Shown: positions 31,167 to 41,383, counted from the stretch's first letter. The stretch: DNA of 64,000 bases from Acetobacterium wieringae (GCF_026646375.1 NZ_JAIPPU010000019.1:1-64000), one strand, 5' to 3'. The notes: generated from the sequence alone by a model not told the origin. A program made the numbers and translations.

Positions 31167-31565
31167 CTAAAACTCCTTTCCACTAAAATTATTGAGCTCA
31201 TTATATCCGAATTTTCAAGTAAATTAAACGTTTTCAATGAATAACAATAGATCTTTTTGCAATAAGAATAAATCACCTTAAATGATTAATAAAAGAGGGT
31301 TACCTAGCGTGCCCGCACTTAAAATTCTTAATTATTTCTAGTATCCCATTGAAAAACTGAGGTAAAATTTAAAAAAACTTAAAAAACTATTTTCAAGGCC
31401 CAGATAATTTCAGCATAAATATCCAAATAGTCGTATAAATAATTATATTAATCATCATTTTCTCTATTTCATGTCACACCTGTTCAGCGATCACAATGGA
31501 CAGGCGTGACGGGGTTAAGATTTAATCATTCTTGTGGTTATGTTCTCGCTATTGCCGGTGCCCTG
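31167..31565. other. 399-bp intergenic region, no gene seen
   Basis: AT-rich region that holds the lrp upstream region on the right-to-left strand (AAGGAG ribosome site and TATAAT at about 31200) and the 3' end of the PPK2 transcript. An inverted repeat GTCACACCTGT (31473-31483) / ACAGGCGTGAC (31500-31510), with one mismatch, lies 56 bp past the PPK2 stop and may end or protect that transcript. No open frame with a ribosome site was found. Confidence 0.5.
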
Positions 31566-33047
31566 CTAATCATTCAAACGTTTTTCGATGGCGGCAATGG
31601 TTTCATTGAGTACTTCAATCCGGGCGTAATATTTATTCTGGGCTTCGACAATAATCCAGGGTGCATTGATCGTTGATGTTTTTAGCAGCATTGCATCGAC
31701 CGCTATCTTATAAACCTCCCATTTATCCCGGTTGCGCCAGTCTTCTTCTGTAATTTTCCACTCTTTATCGGGGTTCTCTTCCCGACCGGTGAAACGCCTT
31801 AATTGCTCATCCTGATCAATCTGTAACCAGAATTTAATGACAATCGCCCCCCAATCTGAGAGCTGTTTTTCGAATTCATTTATTTCCCGATAACTCCGGT
31901 CAAACTCCTCTTGGGTACAAAATCCTTCAATTGGTTCCACCATCACCCGGCCATACCAGGTTCGATCCCACACACCCAAGTGACCGTTTTTGGGGATATC
32001 CCGCCAGAAACGCCAGAGATAGTGATGCTTTCTTTCAAGATCACTGGGGCTGGCGGTGGGATACACTGTATACCCCCGGGGATCCAGGTTCCGAGTCAGT
32101 CGTTTAATACAGCCGCCTTTGCCACCGGCATCCCAACCTTCAAACCCGACAATCAGCGGAATCCGACGTCGATAGAGCTCGAATTGAAGCAAGCGGATTT
32201 TTTTCTGAGCATCTTTGATCTGGCGCTGGTATTCTTCTTCGCTGATGACCTGATCAAGAACAATGCCATCGAGAATCTTAGACTGAAACGGCATATCCCC
32301 TTCATGAATCAACGGTTTAAGTTCAACTTCTGGAGCCATATTGACCGCTTCGATGGCTTTTTCCAGCCGTTTTTCCAAAATACTGAAAACCTTGATCAGG
32401 GCATAGTCTTTTTGTTCCCCTTCGATAATCACCCAGGGAGCACAGTCGTTGTCGGTCAGCTCCAGTCCCCGGTTGACCTTTTCATAAAGCTTATCATAAT
32501 GCTTGTTTTCTTTTTTATCCCGAGGGGTTACCCGCCAGGCAGTGGCATCATTTCCCAGCAGCTTGTTGAAACGTCTTTTTTGTTCTTTTTTGCTGATGTG
32601 AATGAAAAACTTAAAAATAATCATCCCATCATCCGAAAGCGCCTGTTCGAATTCATTGGCCTGTTTCATTAACCCCTGCATGTTTAACGCATCAATCGAT
32701 TTACGATAGACCAAGTCGCTGTAATAACTGCGGTTAAAAATGGCGATCTGACCTTTTTCGGGCGTTTTGGTCCAATAACGCCATAAAAACGGACGAAAAA
32801 TCTCGTCTTCATTCTCCTGCTTTTTAAAATTATGCACCCGAAAAGACCGCGGATCCATAGGCATCAGCAATTCGTTGATCAGGGTTCCCTTGCCGGCTGC
32901 ATCCCATCCTTCAAACAGAATCAAGACCGGAATACCCATATCGTGCAGGGTTCGCTGCAGTTCACCTAACCGTATCGTCAGTCGCTCTTTTTCCTGGCGG
33001 TAGGTTTCTTTGTCAATTGTTACACCTAAATCAATTTTTTCCAGCAT
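31566..33047 (-). CDS. Tandem-domain polyphosphate kinase 2 (polyphosphate:AMP phosphotransferase type)
   Basis: 493 residues made of two PPK2 domains. Domain 1 (about 10-240) has Walker A GWDAAGKGTLI and a lid segment FNRSYYSDLVY; domain 2 (about 265-490) has GWDAGGKGGCIKRL and VWDRTWYGRVMVEP. In domain 1 the aspartate of the usual DRSWY motif is Asn, which suggests it is less active or structural, as in two-domain class II PPK2 enzymes that phosphorylate AMP to ADP. It would use polyphosphate to regenerate ADP. It stands alone on its transcript. Confidence 0.87.
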   Translation of the reverse strand: MLEKIDLGVTIDKETYRQEKERLTIRLGELQRTLHDMGIPVLILFEGWDAAGKGTLINELLMPMDPRSFRVHNFKKQENEDEIFRPFLWRYWTKTPEKGQIAIFNRSYYSDLVYRKSIDALNMQGLMKQANEFEQALSDDGMIIFKFFIHISKKEQKRRFNKLLGNDATAWRVTPRDKKENKHYDKLYEKVNRGLELTDNDCAPWVIIEGEQKDYALIKVFSILEKRLEKAIEAVNMAPEVELKPLIHEGDMPFQSKILDGIVLDQVISEEEYQRQIKDAQKKIRLLQFELYRRRIPLIVGFEGWDAGGKGGCIKRLTRNLDPRGYTVYPTASPSDLERKHHYLWRFWRDIPKNGHLGVWDRTWYGRVMVEPIEGFCTQEEFDRSYREINEFEKQLSDWGAIVIKFWLQIDQDEQLRRFTGREENPDKEWKITEEDWRNRDKWEVYKIAVDAMLLKTSTINAPWIIVEAQNKYYARIEVLNETIAAIEKRLND

Positions 33048-33187
33048 GATAGCCTCCTAAATAAATATGATTTTGTATGAGATAACATTTCAAACACAAG
33101 GGCCCGGTAATGGGCACTTATGGAAGTAGCAGACAATGGTTTTTCTGTGGTGTTTTTCGAAGTACTCGCAGGACTGATCGTTACCAC

Positions 33188-33214
33188 AAAAAAAGGGCGT
33201 CTTAAAAGACGCCC
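33188..33214 (-). terminator. Intrinsic terminator of the isocitrate-type dehydrogenase gene
   Basis: Stem GGGCGTCTT / AAGACGCCC with a 2-nt core loop, followed on the minus strand by seven T residues, starting 10 bp past the stop codon. Confidence 0.9.
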
Positions 33215-33223
33215 CCTTATCAG

Positions 33224-34417
33224 TTATATAAATTTTTCGTAAATTGCGTCCAGGTTGGGATTGGACAAAGTTTCCATAACATAATCAGCATATTCTGAAC
33301 CAGTAGCGCCAGTTTCCCGTCCGGTGAGCACCAGTTTTTTCTCGTACAGTCCGCAAATATCCAGCGCTTTTTGAAGCTGCTCAGCTTTTTCATTGTAACC
33401 AATATGCACCAGCAACATCCCGGCAGCCCGGATAATGCTGCAAGGATCGGCATATTGTCCCCGACCTTCTTCCACCATTCGTGGTGCTGATCCATGAATC
33501 GCCTCAAACATCGCATATTGTTTGCCGATATTGGCTGATCCAGCCGTACCGACACCACCCTGAAACTCAGCCGCTTCATCGGTTAAGATATCACCATAGA
33601 GGTTTGGTAAAACCATCACCTTAAACTGACTGCGTCGTTTTTCATCAACCAGCTTGGCGGTCATGATATCGATGTACCAGTCATCCATTTCGACGGTGGG
33701 ATAGTTTTTGGCAATCGCTTTGGCCGTATCTAAAAATTTACCATCAGTCGTTTTGATAACGTTGGCTTTAGTAACCACGGTCACCTTATTCTTACCAGAT
33801 TTTTCTGCAAAATCAAAGGCTGCCTTAATAATTCGCTCCGAACCTTCCTGGGTGGTGACGGTGAAATCAATGGCAAGATCATCATTGACATGGATGCCCT
33901 TGCTACCAACGGCATAAGCCCCTTCAGTGTTTTCCCGATAGAAAGTCCAGTCAATATTCTTTTCTGGTACCGACACTGGCCGAACGTTGGCAAATAAGTC
34001 CAATTCCCGACGCATCGCCACGTTGGCACTTTCGATATTTGGCCAGGGATCACCCTCCCGGGGCGTTGTTGTTGGTCCTTTTAAGATTACATCACAGGTT
34101 TTTAGTTCTGCTAAAACCTCGTCAGGAATCGCTTTTCCGCAGGCTGCCCGGTTTTCAATGGTCAAACCGTCAATAATTTTAAAGACAACTCTTCCGGTTT
34201 TAACATCATCGGCCAATAAAAATTCTAATACCCTTTGGGCTTCAGCAGTAATAAATGGCCCAATGCCATCGCCACCGACAACACCGATAATAATCTGTTC
34301 TTTTGTTGTAAAATCAGTAAAATCCTTTTGAACCTTCATTTTTTCGATGCGTGTCAATTGTTCTTTAATCAGCTCTCCAAAATGGGCTTTTGCGCGTTCA
34401 ATTTGTTCTTCGATCAA
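33224..34417 (-). CDS. Isocitrate/isopropylmalate dehydrogenase family protein, probably isocitrate dehydrogenase
   Basis: 397 residues. Motifs include GVVGGDGIGPFI near residues 45-56, the substrate-loop segment SANVAMRRELDLFANVRPV, the YRENTEGAYAVG motif with the catalytic tyrosine, TKANVIKTTDG with the catalytic lysine, and the metal-binding LPNLYGDILTDEAAEFQGGVG. The coenzyme loop reads AIHGSAPRMVEEGRGQYADP. The RRELDLFANVRP sequence favours isocitrate over isopropylmalate. In acetogens the enzyme feeds 2-oxoglutarate and glutamate synthesis through an incomplete TCA pathway. No citrate synthase or aconitase gene is adjacent. Confidence 0.82.
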   Translation of the reverse strand: MIEEQIERAKAHFGELIKEQLTRIEKMKVQKDFTDFTTKEQIIIGVVGGDGIGPFITAEAQRVLEFLLADDVKTGRVVFKIIDGLTIENRAACGKAIPDEVLAELKTCDVILKGPTTTPREGDPWPNIESANVAMRRELDLFANVRPVSVPEKNIDWTFYRENTEGAYAVGSKGIHVNDDLAIDFTVTTQEGSERIIKAAFDFAEKSGKNKVTVVTKANVIKTTDGKFLDTAKAIAKNYPTVEMDDWYIDIMTAKLVDEKRRSQFKVMVLPNLYGDILTDEAAEFQGGVGTAGSANIGKQYAMFEAIHGSAPRMVEEGRGQYADPCSIIRAAGMLLVHIGYNEKAEQLQKALDICGLYEKKLVLTGRETGATGSEYADYVMETLSNPNLDAIYEKFI

Positions 34418-34483
34418 GTTCTATCCTCCGTCAAATCAATTTATTAGGGTCATATATAATTACTAAGGCACTATCTTATTGCC

Positions 34484-34990
34484 TTAAGCTTTGGACATCA
34501 TACTTTTAAGCCGTTTGATGGGCTGAGTGTTTTTAAAAACCAGCTCATGAGTAGCCACAAATTTATCCACTGCCGTCACAACCCAGCTACCTAAATTTGC
34601 TGGTGGAATTGGCGTAAGTGGGAACATGTGCTTGACGATCATGTCTGCCTGACGTTCATCAATATCAAAATATTTTTCGGCATTTTCCAGGGCTGTTTTA
34701 GGATGAGAAAAGCCATGCATCTCTTTGATTCGATTCAAGCCCTTTCCTGTTTTCACCTTTCCCTGCCAGGACTCCAGAAAAAAATCATGGAGAGTTGCGC
34801 CCCGGGCAATGGAGGCATAATCCATACCTAAAAATTTGGCCACGCGATAGGAGTAATATCCAACTGCGACTGAATGTTCATATAAACCATTGCCATGGTG
34901 ATCAATTTCTCTTAATCTTTGGAATTCACTGTGTGTTATAATATCGCCAACAATGGTTTCAAACTCATCATAATACTTTTTTGTTTCCAT
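34484..34990 (-). CDS. HD-domain protein (metal-dependent phosphohydrolase)
   Basis: 168 residues. An HD-type motif series is visible: H in HHGNGLYEHSVAVGYY (about residues 29-44), the HD pair in ATLHDFFLESW (about 65-75), and a later histidine in HGFSHPKTALENA. These ligate a divalent metal in phosphohydrolases of the HD superfamily; the substrate is unknown. It lies 66 bp upstream of the isocitrate-dehydrogenase gene, maybe on the same transcript. Confidence 0.8.
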   Translation of the reverse strand: METKKYYDEFETIVGDIITHSEFQRLREIDHHGNGLYEHSVAVGYYSYRVAKFLGMDYASIARGATLHDFFLESWQGKVKTGKGLNRIKEMHGFSHPKTALENAEKYFDIDERQADMIVKHMFPLTPIPPANLGSWVVTAVDKFVATHELVFKNTQPIKRLKSMMSKA

Positions 34991-35169
34991 TGAGACCTTT
35001 CATTTGCTCTTATTTATTCAGCAATGCTGAACAGATGCTTCGAATATTATAGCATAATACCTTTATTTTTAGTTAAAATTATCTGAGATGTTCTTTAAAA
35101 AAACAAAAAAAGATTCGATTCTTCTTAAAATCATGGTAAACTGATTAAAAAGAACAGAAAGGATCAATC

Positions 35170-35628
35170 ATGAAGATAAAAAACATACTCATCGGAACCG
35201 GTGTTATTATGGCCACCAGCGTAGCGCTTTATCACGCCAGTGTAATAAAAAAGGCCAAAGCATTTGAAGCCAACCTGGATAAGCGTCCCGAATCGCTGGA
35301 CGAAGTCGTCCTCTATGGCGGTAAAATGAAAGACTACCAAAACCAAACGATGCAGAATACTAAAATCGGAGCGTTCTTTGGCGGCATGCAGCTTGATTTT
35401 TCGGAGGTGACTACCGAAAAAGACGCGTATCGCCTGGATATCAATATCGTGAATGGTGGTCTTAACATCATTGTTCCTGACAACTTCAGGCTAAAAATTG
35501 TTGATAGCTGTAAATTTGGCGGAATTGCCGACCATACGGTTTGTACCGATCCTGAAAATTCAGTGGCCCTATCGGTTTTTGCCAATATTACCTGTGGTGG
35601 TCTGAATTTTGAAAATCCGTCAGAATAA
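35170..35628 (+). CDS. LiaF-like C-terminal-domain membrane protein
   Basis: 152 residues. One N-terminal hydrophobic helix (about 5-22) is followed by a beta-rich domain with the motif KIGAFFGGMQLDFSEV near residues 57-72, GGLNIIVPDNFRLKI near 94-108 and a repeat of that style, GGIADHT and ITCGGLNF. This pattern is seen in LiaF-type and related toast-rack domains of envelope stress proteins. It has a good AGAAAGGA ribosome site. No LiaRS kinase or regulator gene is next to it, so any stress role is inference. Confidence 0.65.
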   Translation: MKIKNILIGTGVIMATSVALYHASVIKKAKAFEANLDKRPESLDEVVLYGGKMKDYQNQTMQNTKIGAFFGGMQLDFSEVTTEKDAYRLDINIVNGGLNIIVPDNFRLKIVDSCKFGGIADHTVCTDPENSVALSVFANITCGGLNFENPSE

Positions 35629-35668
35629 TCGTCGCCTGTGATAAACACTTAAAAAACTGAAATCCAGC

Positions 35669-37177
35669 CTAAGCTGATTTCAGTTTTTCTTTAACAAAAT
35701 CTTCGAATTCAAACACATTCATTGGCTTGGCATAGAAAAATCCCTGAGCAATGTCGCACCCCTTCTCTTTAAGAAACTCCACCTGTTCCCGGGTTTCCAC
35801 CCCTTCAGCCACGGTAATCAGATCCAGATCCTTGGCCATATTCAACATACTGGTAATGATCTTCTCTCCCCGGGCATTATCCGTCGATTCGCTAAAAAAA
35901 GCCTTGTCCAATTTTAAAATATCCGCCGGTAAATTTTTCAGAGTGTTGAGGGATGAATAGGCCCGACCAAAATCATCAATTGAAATATGAAAACCAAAAT
36001 CTTTTAAATGATTCATAATCTCAACCATCTGAACATCATTATTGAAAATCGTGCCCTCGGTCAACTCAATTTCGATCATTTTAGGATCGATCTGATAGCG
36101 GTTGGTAATGGCCAGCAATTCTTCCGGTAATAGCATATTTTCCAGATGAAGTCGGGAAAAATTAACTGAAATAATCATATTAGTCAATTGATCCATTTCC
36201 TTTTCCCATTTCGCCAGCAGCTTACATACCGCTTCAAACATATACGTATCTATTTTTTTGACAAACCCATTTTTTTCAAACAAGGGAATAAAATCATTCG
36301 GTGGCAACATCCCCCGTTCGGGATCATTCCAGCGTACCAGCGCCTCAGCACCAATAATCTGTTCATCTGAAAACAGATATTTGGGCTGAAGATAAACTTC
36401 AAATTCGCCACTTACTAACGCTCTCTCCATTCTGTTTTCAATTTCATTTTCAAGAATCAGTGCAACCCGCATGGATTCTTCATAAAAAGCATAGCTAATC
36501 TGGGAATTATCTTTGATCGACCGTTTCGCCATATTGGCACGATCACTGAGGGCATTAATATCCAACTCCGTTTCGCCAATCAGATAGATCCCCATGGAGA
36601 TGCTGACGATGAATTTCTGAGAGTAACCATTGATTTTGCGAATCAAATTTTCCAGCCGCAAAGAAAACTCACCATAGCCTTCATATTTCATTAAAATACA
36701 AAAATTATCGGTGGCCATTCGGGCAAACAGCTCCTCTTCATTGAGATACATTTCTAATATTTTTGCAATAGCAGTGAGGATTTCATTACCTGTCTGATGC
36801 CCGTATAAGTCATTGATCGCCTTAAACTTATCGATGTCAAAGATAACCATCGCATAATCTTGGGTTTTACTTGTGTCCAGAATTATTTCACACTCTTTTT
36901 TAAACTTGATCCAGTTGGGACAACCCGTTAAAAAATCAAGATCCTGGAGTTGCTTAAGCTGCTGGATTTCTTTTTTGAAGGTACCAATGGCAAGGTTACT
37001 GTTTATACTGATCACAAAGAGACCCATAAACGCCAGACCATAGAGAAGCTTCACCAGAATTATCTCGTAAGGCTCCTGGGAAAAAGCGGAAAAATTAATG
37101 AGCCCCATCATCATGACCCAAAAAAACAACGCAAAACTGAGGATTAAAAACTTTTTTTCGTCATATTTCTTCACCAT
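35669..37177 (-). CDS. Membrane GGDEF/EAL protein, probable c-di-GMP phosphodiesterase
   Basis: 502 residues. Two membrane helices (about 10-30 and 40-58) are followed by a GGDEF domain (about 78-235) and an EAL domain (about 245-495). In the GGDEF domain the signature is degenerate, with ARMATDNF in place of GGDEF, so cyclase activity is unlikely. The EAL domain keeps GAEALVRWN, SVNFSRLHLEN, ELTEGTIFN, SIDDFGRAYSS, LKLDKAFF and AEGVET, the metal and catalytic residues, so it is likely an active phosphodiesterase. The GGDEF domain may serve as a GTP sensor. The neighbours do not tell the process, but motility is a candidate as flagella are encoded in this window. Confidence 0.87.
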   Translation of the reverse strand: MVKKYDEKKFLILSFALFFWVMMMGLINFSAFSQEPYEIILVKLLYGLAFMGLFVISINSNLAIGTFKKEIQQLKQLQDLDFLTGCPNWIKFKKECEIILDTSKTQDYAMVIFDIDKFKAINDLYGHQTGNEILTAIAKILEMYLNEEELFARMATDNFCILMKYEGYGEFSLRLENLIRKINGYSQKFIVSISMGIYLIGETELDINALSDRANMAKRSIKDNSQISYAFYEESMRVALILENEIENRMERALVSGEFEVYLQPKYLFSDEQIIGAEALVRWNDPERGMLPPNDFIPLFEKNGFVKKIDTYMFEAVCKLLAKWEKEMDQLTNMIISVNFSRLHLENMLLPEELLAITNRYQIDPKMIEIELTEGTIFNNDVQMVEIMNHLKDFGFHISIDDFGRAYSSLNTLKNLPADILKLDKAFFSESTDNARGEKIITSMLNMAKDLDLITVAEGVETREQVEFLKEKGCDIAQGFFYAKPMNVFEFEDFVKEKLKSA

Positions 37178-37460
37178 TACCTCCTAAATCGTTAAATCTA
37201 TTTGAGTAACTGGCTGACTTAAAAAAGTCCCTTTAGCTTTGCGTCACTATTTCACAACAGTTTTGCCCTGTAATTCAGTATTTTATTTGCTGGAACAACA
37301 AATATTTTGCCGTTTTTCCAGGAATTCTAATCGACAATTTGTATTGTTTTTTTTAATATTGTATCACAATTGTAACAATATGTCGTGTGCTGAATATTCA
37401 ATTTTTCATTCTTTCATTGCCACTATCACCGAGAAAATCCGATTCTTATGTGGACACTGT

Positions 37461-38798
37461 CTATAGCCGTTCTTCCAATTCGGCGGTCAGATCTTCATAA
37501 CCGGGCTTATGTAGCAACGCGAACATATTCTTTTTATAGGCTTCCACTCCGGGCTGATCAAAGGGATTAACCCCCAGCAAATAGCCATTTAAACCACAGG
37601 CTTTTTCGAAGAAATAAATCAGTTTACCAATATGGAAGGCATCCAGTTTTGTAAGTCGGATGATCCCATTGGGGACTCCACCATCGACATGAGCCAGCAA
37701 GGTGCCCATAAAAGCTTTTTCATTGACGGCATCAATTTCCCAGCCGGTGAGGTAGTTGAGTCCTTCCAGATTCTTTTCGTCGCGGAAAACCTTGAGATCC
37801 GATTGATCTGCTTCAATGACAATGACGGTTTCAAAATGGTTTTTGGGGCCATCCTGAATCATCTGACCCAGCGAATGGAGATCGGTGGAAAAATGCGCCG
37901 AAGCCGGAAAAAGACCCTTACCATCTTTGCCGTCACTTTCACCAAATAATTGTTTCCACCACTCCGCCAGATACTCCAGAGAGGGATCGTAATCCACCAA
38001 AATCTCAATATTCTTGCTGCGGCTATAAAGGACATTCCGATACAATGCATACTGGAAGCAGGGGTTTTTTTCAAACTCCGGTTTGTTATACTCCTCGTAC
38101 CCGGATTTTCCGCCGTCCATCAGCGCATCAATATCAATCCCCGCTGCTGCAATGGGCAGCAAGCCGACGGCGGTATAGACGGAGTAACGACCCCCAATAT
38201 CATCGGGAATCACGAAGGTTTCGTAGCCTTCTTCATCAGCCATATACTTTAAGGCTCCCCGGGCAGCATCCGTTGTCACGAAGATCCGCTCCTGTGCTCC
38301 CGCTTTGCCATACTTATCTTCCAGAAATTGCTTAAAAAAACGGAAAGCGATCGCCGGCTCGGTGGTAGTGCCAGACTTTGAAATAACGTTGATACAGACT
38401 TCCTGATCCGCAAGAAGCGCCAGCAACTTTTCCAGATATTTTCCACTGATATTCTGACCGGCAAAATATATTTTGGGAGCCTTTCGCACTGCTCGTGGTT
38501 CATCATTATAAAAGGGGCTGGTTAGGGCTGTAATCACCGCTTTTGCACCTAAATAGGAACCGCCAATCCCAATTACCACCAACGCCTCACAACGCTCTTT
38601 AATTTTTTCGGCAGCCTCTTTAATCCGGACAAATTCATCCTTATCATAGTTGATCGGATAATCCACCCAGCCGAGAAAATCATTGCCCACACCAGTTTTA
38701 TTCATCAAGTCATCATTAGCTTGAGCCAACTGCTGATAACGACTTTCAAACTCACAGGAATCTATATTTGCATAAGAGAGATCGAAACGAATACTCAT
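37461..38798 (-). CDS. pgi: Glucose-6-phosphate isomerase
   Basis: 445 residues, the length of the Firmicutes enzyme. Motifs: [15 protein letters not shown] near residues 75-89, the phosphate-binding [16 protein letters not shown] near 138-153, [20 protein letters not shown] near 195-214 (in pieces), and near the end [23 protein letters not shown]. It interconverts glucose- and fructose-6-phosphate. It is not in the glycolytic operon at 47-53 kb and has its own transcription unit, divergent from the aldo/keto reductase. Confidence 0.96.
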   Translation of the reverse strand: MSIRFDLSYANIDSCEFESRYQQLAQANDDLMNKTGVGNDFLGWVDYPINYDKDEFVRIKEAAEKIKERCEALVVIGIGGSYLGAKAVITALTSPFYNDEPRAVRKAPKIYFAGQNISGKYLEKLLALLADQEVCINVISKSGTTTEPAIAFRFFKQFLEDKYGKAGAQERIFVTTDAARGALKYMADEEGYETFVIPDDIGGRYSVYTAVGLLPIAAAGIDIDALMDGGKSGYEEYNKPEFEKNPCFQYALYRNVLYSRSKNIEILVDYDPSLEYLAEWWKQLFGESDGKDGKGLFPASAHFSTDLHSLGQMIQDGPKNHFETVIVIEADQSDLKVFRDEKNLEGLNYLTGWEIDAVNEKAFMGTLLAHVDGGVPNGIIRLTKLDAFHIGKLIYFFEKACGLNGYLLGVNPFDQPGVEAYKKNMFALLHKPGYEDLTAELEERL

Positions 38799-38995
38799 AA
38801 TTCTTACCTTCTTTCTTAATTATTAACATAGTTTCATTTTACACCATCGGCGATTGGAGTGTCAATTAATGTTCATTCACCAGCCTGAAAGAAAGTTGAA
38901 ATGCAACAGATCTTTGAGTCAATTCCCGCATAACAGATGACTTTTGTGATTTGATATGATAAAATGGGCAAAACCAAGAAAAGAAGAGGTGTAAA

Positions 38996-40015
38996 ATGGA
39001 AACGCGAGTACTGGGACAAACCGGATTAGAAGTATCCCTTATTGGCTTTGGTGGCATTCCAATCCAACGCTGTAACCAATGGGAAGTTGACGAAATTGTT
39101 GAAAACCTTATTGAAGAAGGTGTTAATTTTATTGACACTGCCAGAGCTTACACCAACAGTGAAGAAATGATTGGGGAAGCATTAAAGCAATGGGGCCGTG
39201 AACATTTTTTCCTGGCTACAAAAACCCCAAAACTCAGCTACGATGAGGTGATGGTTGATGTTAAAACCAGTCTGGCCGAGTTACAAACCGATACCATCGA
39301 TTTGTATCAGTTCCATAATGCCAAAACGATGACCGACTACGAAACCATTATGAGCCCTGGGGGTGGATATGATGCGCTGGTCGACTGTAAAAAACTGGGG
39401 CTGATTAAACATATCGGGATTACCTCCCACTCTTACGAAGTGCTCGATCGGGCTCTGGATGAAGATAAATTTGAAACCATTCAGTTTCCTTATAATATTG
39501 TCGAGAACCGCGGAGCACCGCTCTTTGAAAAAGCCAAATCAAAAAATGTCGGTGTCATTATTATGAAACCGCTGGCTGGTGGTGCCTTTATCCACGCTAA
39601 TTACGCCCTGCGCTGGGTAGCTGAAAATCCCAATATTTCGGTACTGATCCCCGGTATGGATTCAGTCAAGCAGGTTCTTAAAAACACCCGAGTCGGCAAC
39701 GATTTTGTGCCGCTATCCGATGACGAACGAGAAACCCTTGAAGCCGATGCCAAAGCACTGGGAAAAACCTTCTGTCGTCGCTGCGGTTATTGCGCCCCCT
39801 GTCCCCAGGGCATTGACATCCCAATGCAGTTTATCGTCGAAGGGTATTACCGCCGCTACGATCTTGAGGAATGGGCCCTGGATCGTTATCGCAGCTTTGT
39901 TGCCAATGCGTCAGACTGTATCCAGTGCGGCGAATGCGAACCCCGGTGCCCCTATGATCTGCCGATCCGTGACATGCTGAAGACGACTCGGGAACTGTTT
40001 GACCCGCTGTTATAG
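38996..40015 (+). CDS. Aldo/keto reductase with a C-terminal [4Fe-4S] ferredoxin-like domain
   Basis: 339 residues. The barrel (1-255) has the catalytic set FIDTARAYTNSEEMIG (Asp, Tyr), LATKTPK (Lys) and LYQFHN (His). The C-terminal part has CRRCGYCAPCPQGI near 258-271 and CIQCGECEPRCPYDLP near 303-318, two cysteine clusters that could hold iron-sulphur clusters. Such fused proteins are common in anaerobes, where ferredoxin may replace NADPH as electron donor; the substrate is unknown. GAAGAGGTG is the ribosome site. Confidence 0.9.
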   Translation: METRVLGQTGLEVSLIGFGGIPIQRCNQWEVDEIVENLIEEGVNFIDTARAYTNSEEMIGEALKQWGREHFFLATKTPKLSYDEVMVDVKTSLAELQTDTIDLYQFHNAKTMTDYETIMSPGGGYDALVDCKKLGLIKHIGITSHSYEVLDRALDEDKFETIQFPYNIVENRGAPLFEKAKSKNVGVIIMKPLAGGAFIHANYALRWVAENPNISVLIPGMDSVKQVLKNTRVGNDFVPLSDDERETLEADAKALGKTFCRRCGYCAPCPQGIDIPMQFIVEGYYRRYDLEEWALDRYRSFVANASDCIQCGECEPRCPYDLPIRDMLKTTRELFDPLL

Positions 40016-40037
40016 TCCCTTCATCCAGCAACACTGC

Positions 40038-40080
40038 AAAAAGGTCACAATCTCCAACTGGTGAGATTGTGACCTTTTTT
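40038..40080. terminator. Bidirectional terminator between the reductase and gldA
   Basis: Perfect 17-bp arms AAAAAGGTCACAATCTC / GAGATTGTGACCTTTTT with an 8-nt loop, between two convergent genes. A-run on one side and T-run on the other let it work in both directions. Confidence 0.92.
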
Positions 40081-40092
40081 AATATTTTTTTC

Positions 40093-41190
40093 TTAGTCAC
40101 ACAGGTATAATCGGCCCAGAGCATCTGCTGCCATAATCGCAGCGTAAACAGTGTCGGCATCGACATCAAAAGGCATATTATGAATCGTTTCAGCAGGATC
40201 AGCCGCCGCAACTGCCACCGCCATGATTTTTTCTGGGGTTGGTTCGGTGCAACCCAGTTCGCCCAGCGTAATTGGCAAACCAACAGATAAACAGAAATCG
40301 ATCACTTCTTCAATATCTTCCAAGGAGCGGTTTTCCATCACCAATTGAACCAGAGTTCCAAAGGCAACTTTTTCACCGTGATACATATGGTGGCACTCCG
40401 GTAATACGGTTAAACCGTTATGAACGGCGTGACAAGCTGCCAGACCGCCACTTTCAAATCCGACTCCGCTGAGGTAGGTATTGGCTTCAATCACATTTTC
40501 CACCGCCGGTGTACAGCTTGCTGCTTCAACCGCCAGCTTTGCTTTTAAGCCGTCTTCAATTAAAATATCATAGCATAATTTTGCCAAAGCCAAAGCGGAT
40601 TTAGTCGGATGAGCTCCTGACATGGTGGTTCCGTTGGAATCCACAGTAGCCTGGGCTTCAAAATAAGTAGCCAACGCGTCTCCCATTCCAGCGACAAAAA
40701 GTCTGGCTGGAGCCGCTTTGATGATGTCGGTATCCATCACGACAATCTCAGGGTTTTTAGGTAGAACCAGGTATTCATCAAACACACCATCTTCGGTATA
40801 AATAACGGATAAAGCCGAACAGGGCGCATCAGTAGAAGCAATGGATGGTGCAATCACAACTGGCAGCTTTTCATAATGCGCCGTCGCTTTGGCTGTATCC
40901 AGGGTTTTTCCGCCACCAATCCCAACAACAACGTCACAACCTTGCGCTTTGACGATTTCCTGGAGACGGGCAATTTCAACCTTTGAACACTCACCGTTAA
41001 ATTTTTCGGGTGTGAACTTAATTCCCGCCGCTTCAAAACTGGCTTTCAATTCATCCGCTTTGGTTCGCATCATGGTTCCGCTCATTAAAACAAGCGCAGA
41101 TGTTCCAAATTTCCCAACATGTTCCGGCAATTTACCAACTTCCCCGGCACCTTGAACATAACGGCTGGGAGACATAATAATCTTTTGCAT
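40093..41190 (-). CDS. gldA: Glycerol dehydrogenase
   Basis: 365 residues of the iron/zinc-dependent alcohol dehydrogenase superfamily. NAD site VVGIGGGKTLDTAKA near residues 87-101, the segment IASTDAPCSALSVIYT near 115-130, and metal ligands Asp in AGMGDALATYFEA, His in GLAACHAVHNGL and His in CHHMYHGEKVAFGTL. It oxidises glycerol to dihydroxyacetone with NAD+, or acts on related diols. No dihydroxyacetone kinase gene is near. Confidence 0.93.
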   Translation of the reverse strand: MQKIIMSPSRYVQGAGEVGKLPEHVGKFGTSALVLMSGTMMRTKADELKASFEAAGIKFTPEKFNGECSKVEIARLQEIVKAQGCDVVVGIGGGKTLDTAKATAHYEKLPVVIAPSIASTDAPCSALSVIYTEDGVFDEYLVLPKNPEIVVMDTDIIKAAPARLFVAGMGDALATYFEAQATVDSNGTTMSGAHPTKSALALAKLCYDILIEDGLKAKLAVEAASCTPAVENVIEANTYLSGVGFESGGLAACHAVHNGLTVLPECHHMYHGEKVAFGTLVQLVMENRSLEDIEEVIDFCLSVGLPITLGELGCTEPTPEKIMAVAVAAADPAETIHNMPFDVDADTVYAAIMAADALGRLYLCD

Positions 41191-41383
41191 TTTCTACCTC
41201 CGAAAATATTTTTTCGTTATTATTATATCAAATAATCTCAGCTATGAATTCGTTATCATCTGAAAAAAACAGGCCAGCGCTGATACTATTTCTGGTTTGA
41301 TTTTATTTTTTTTACCAGTTCTTCATATAATTGATAATTTTTTGTTTCCTGCTATAACTATTTTAATCTTGCATCCTGAACTA

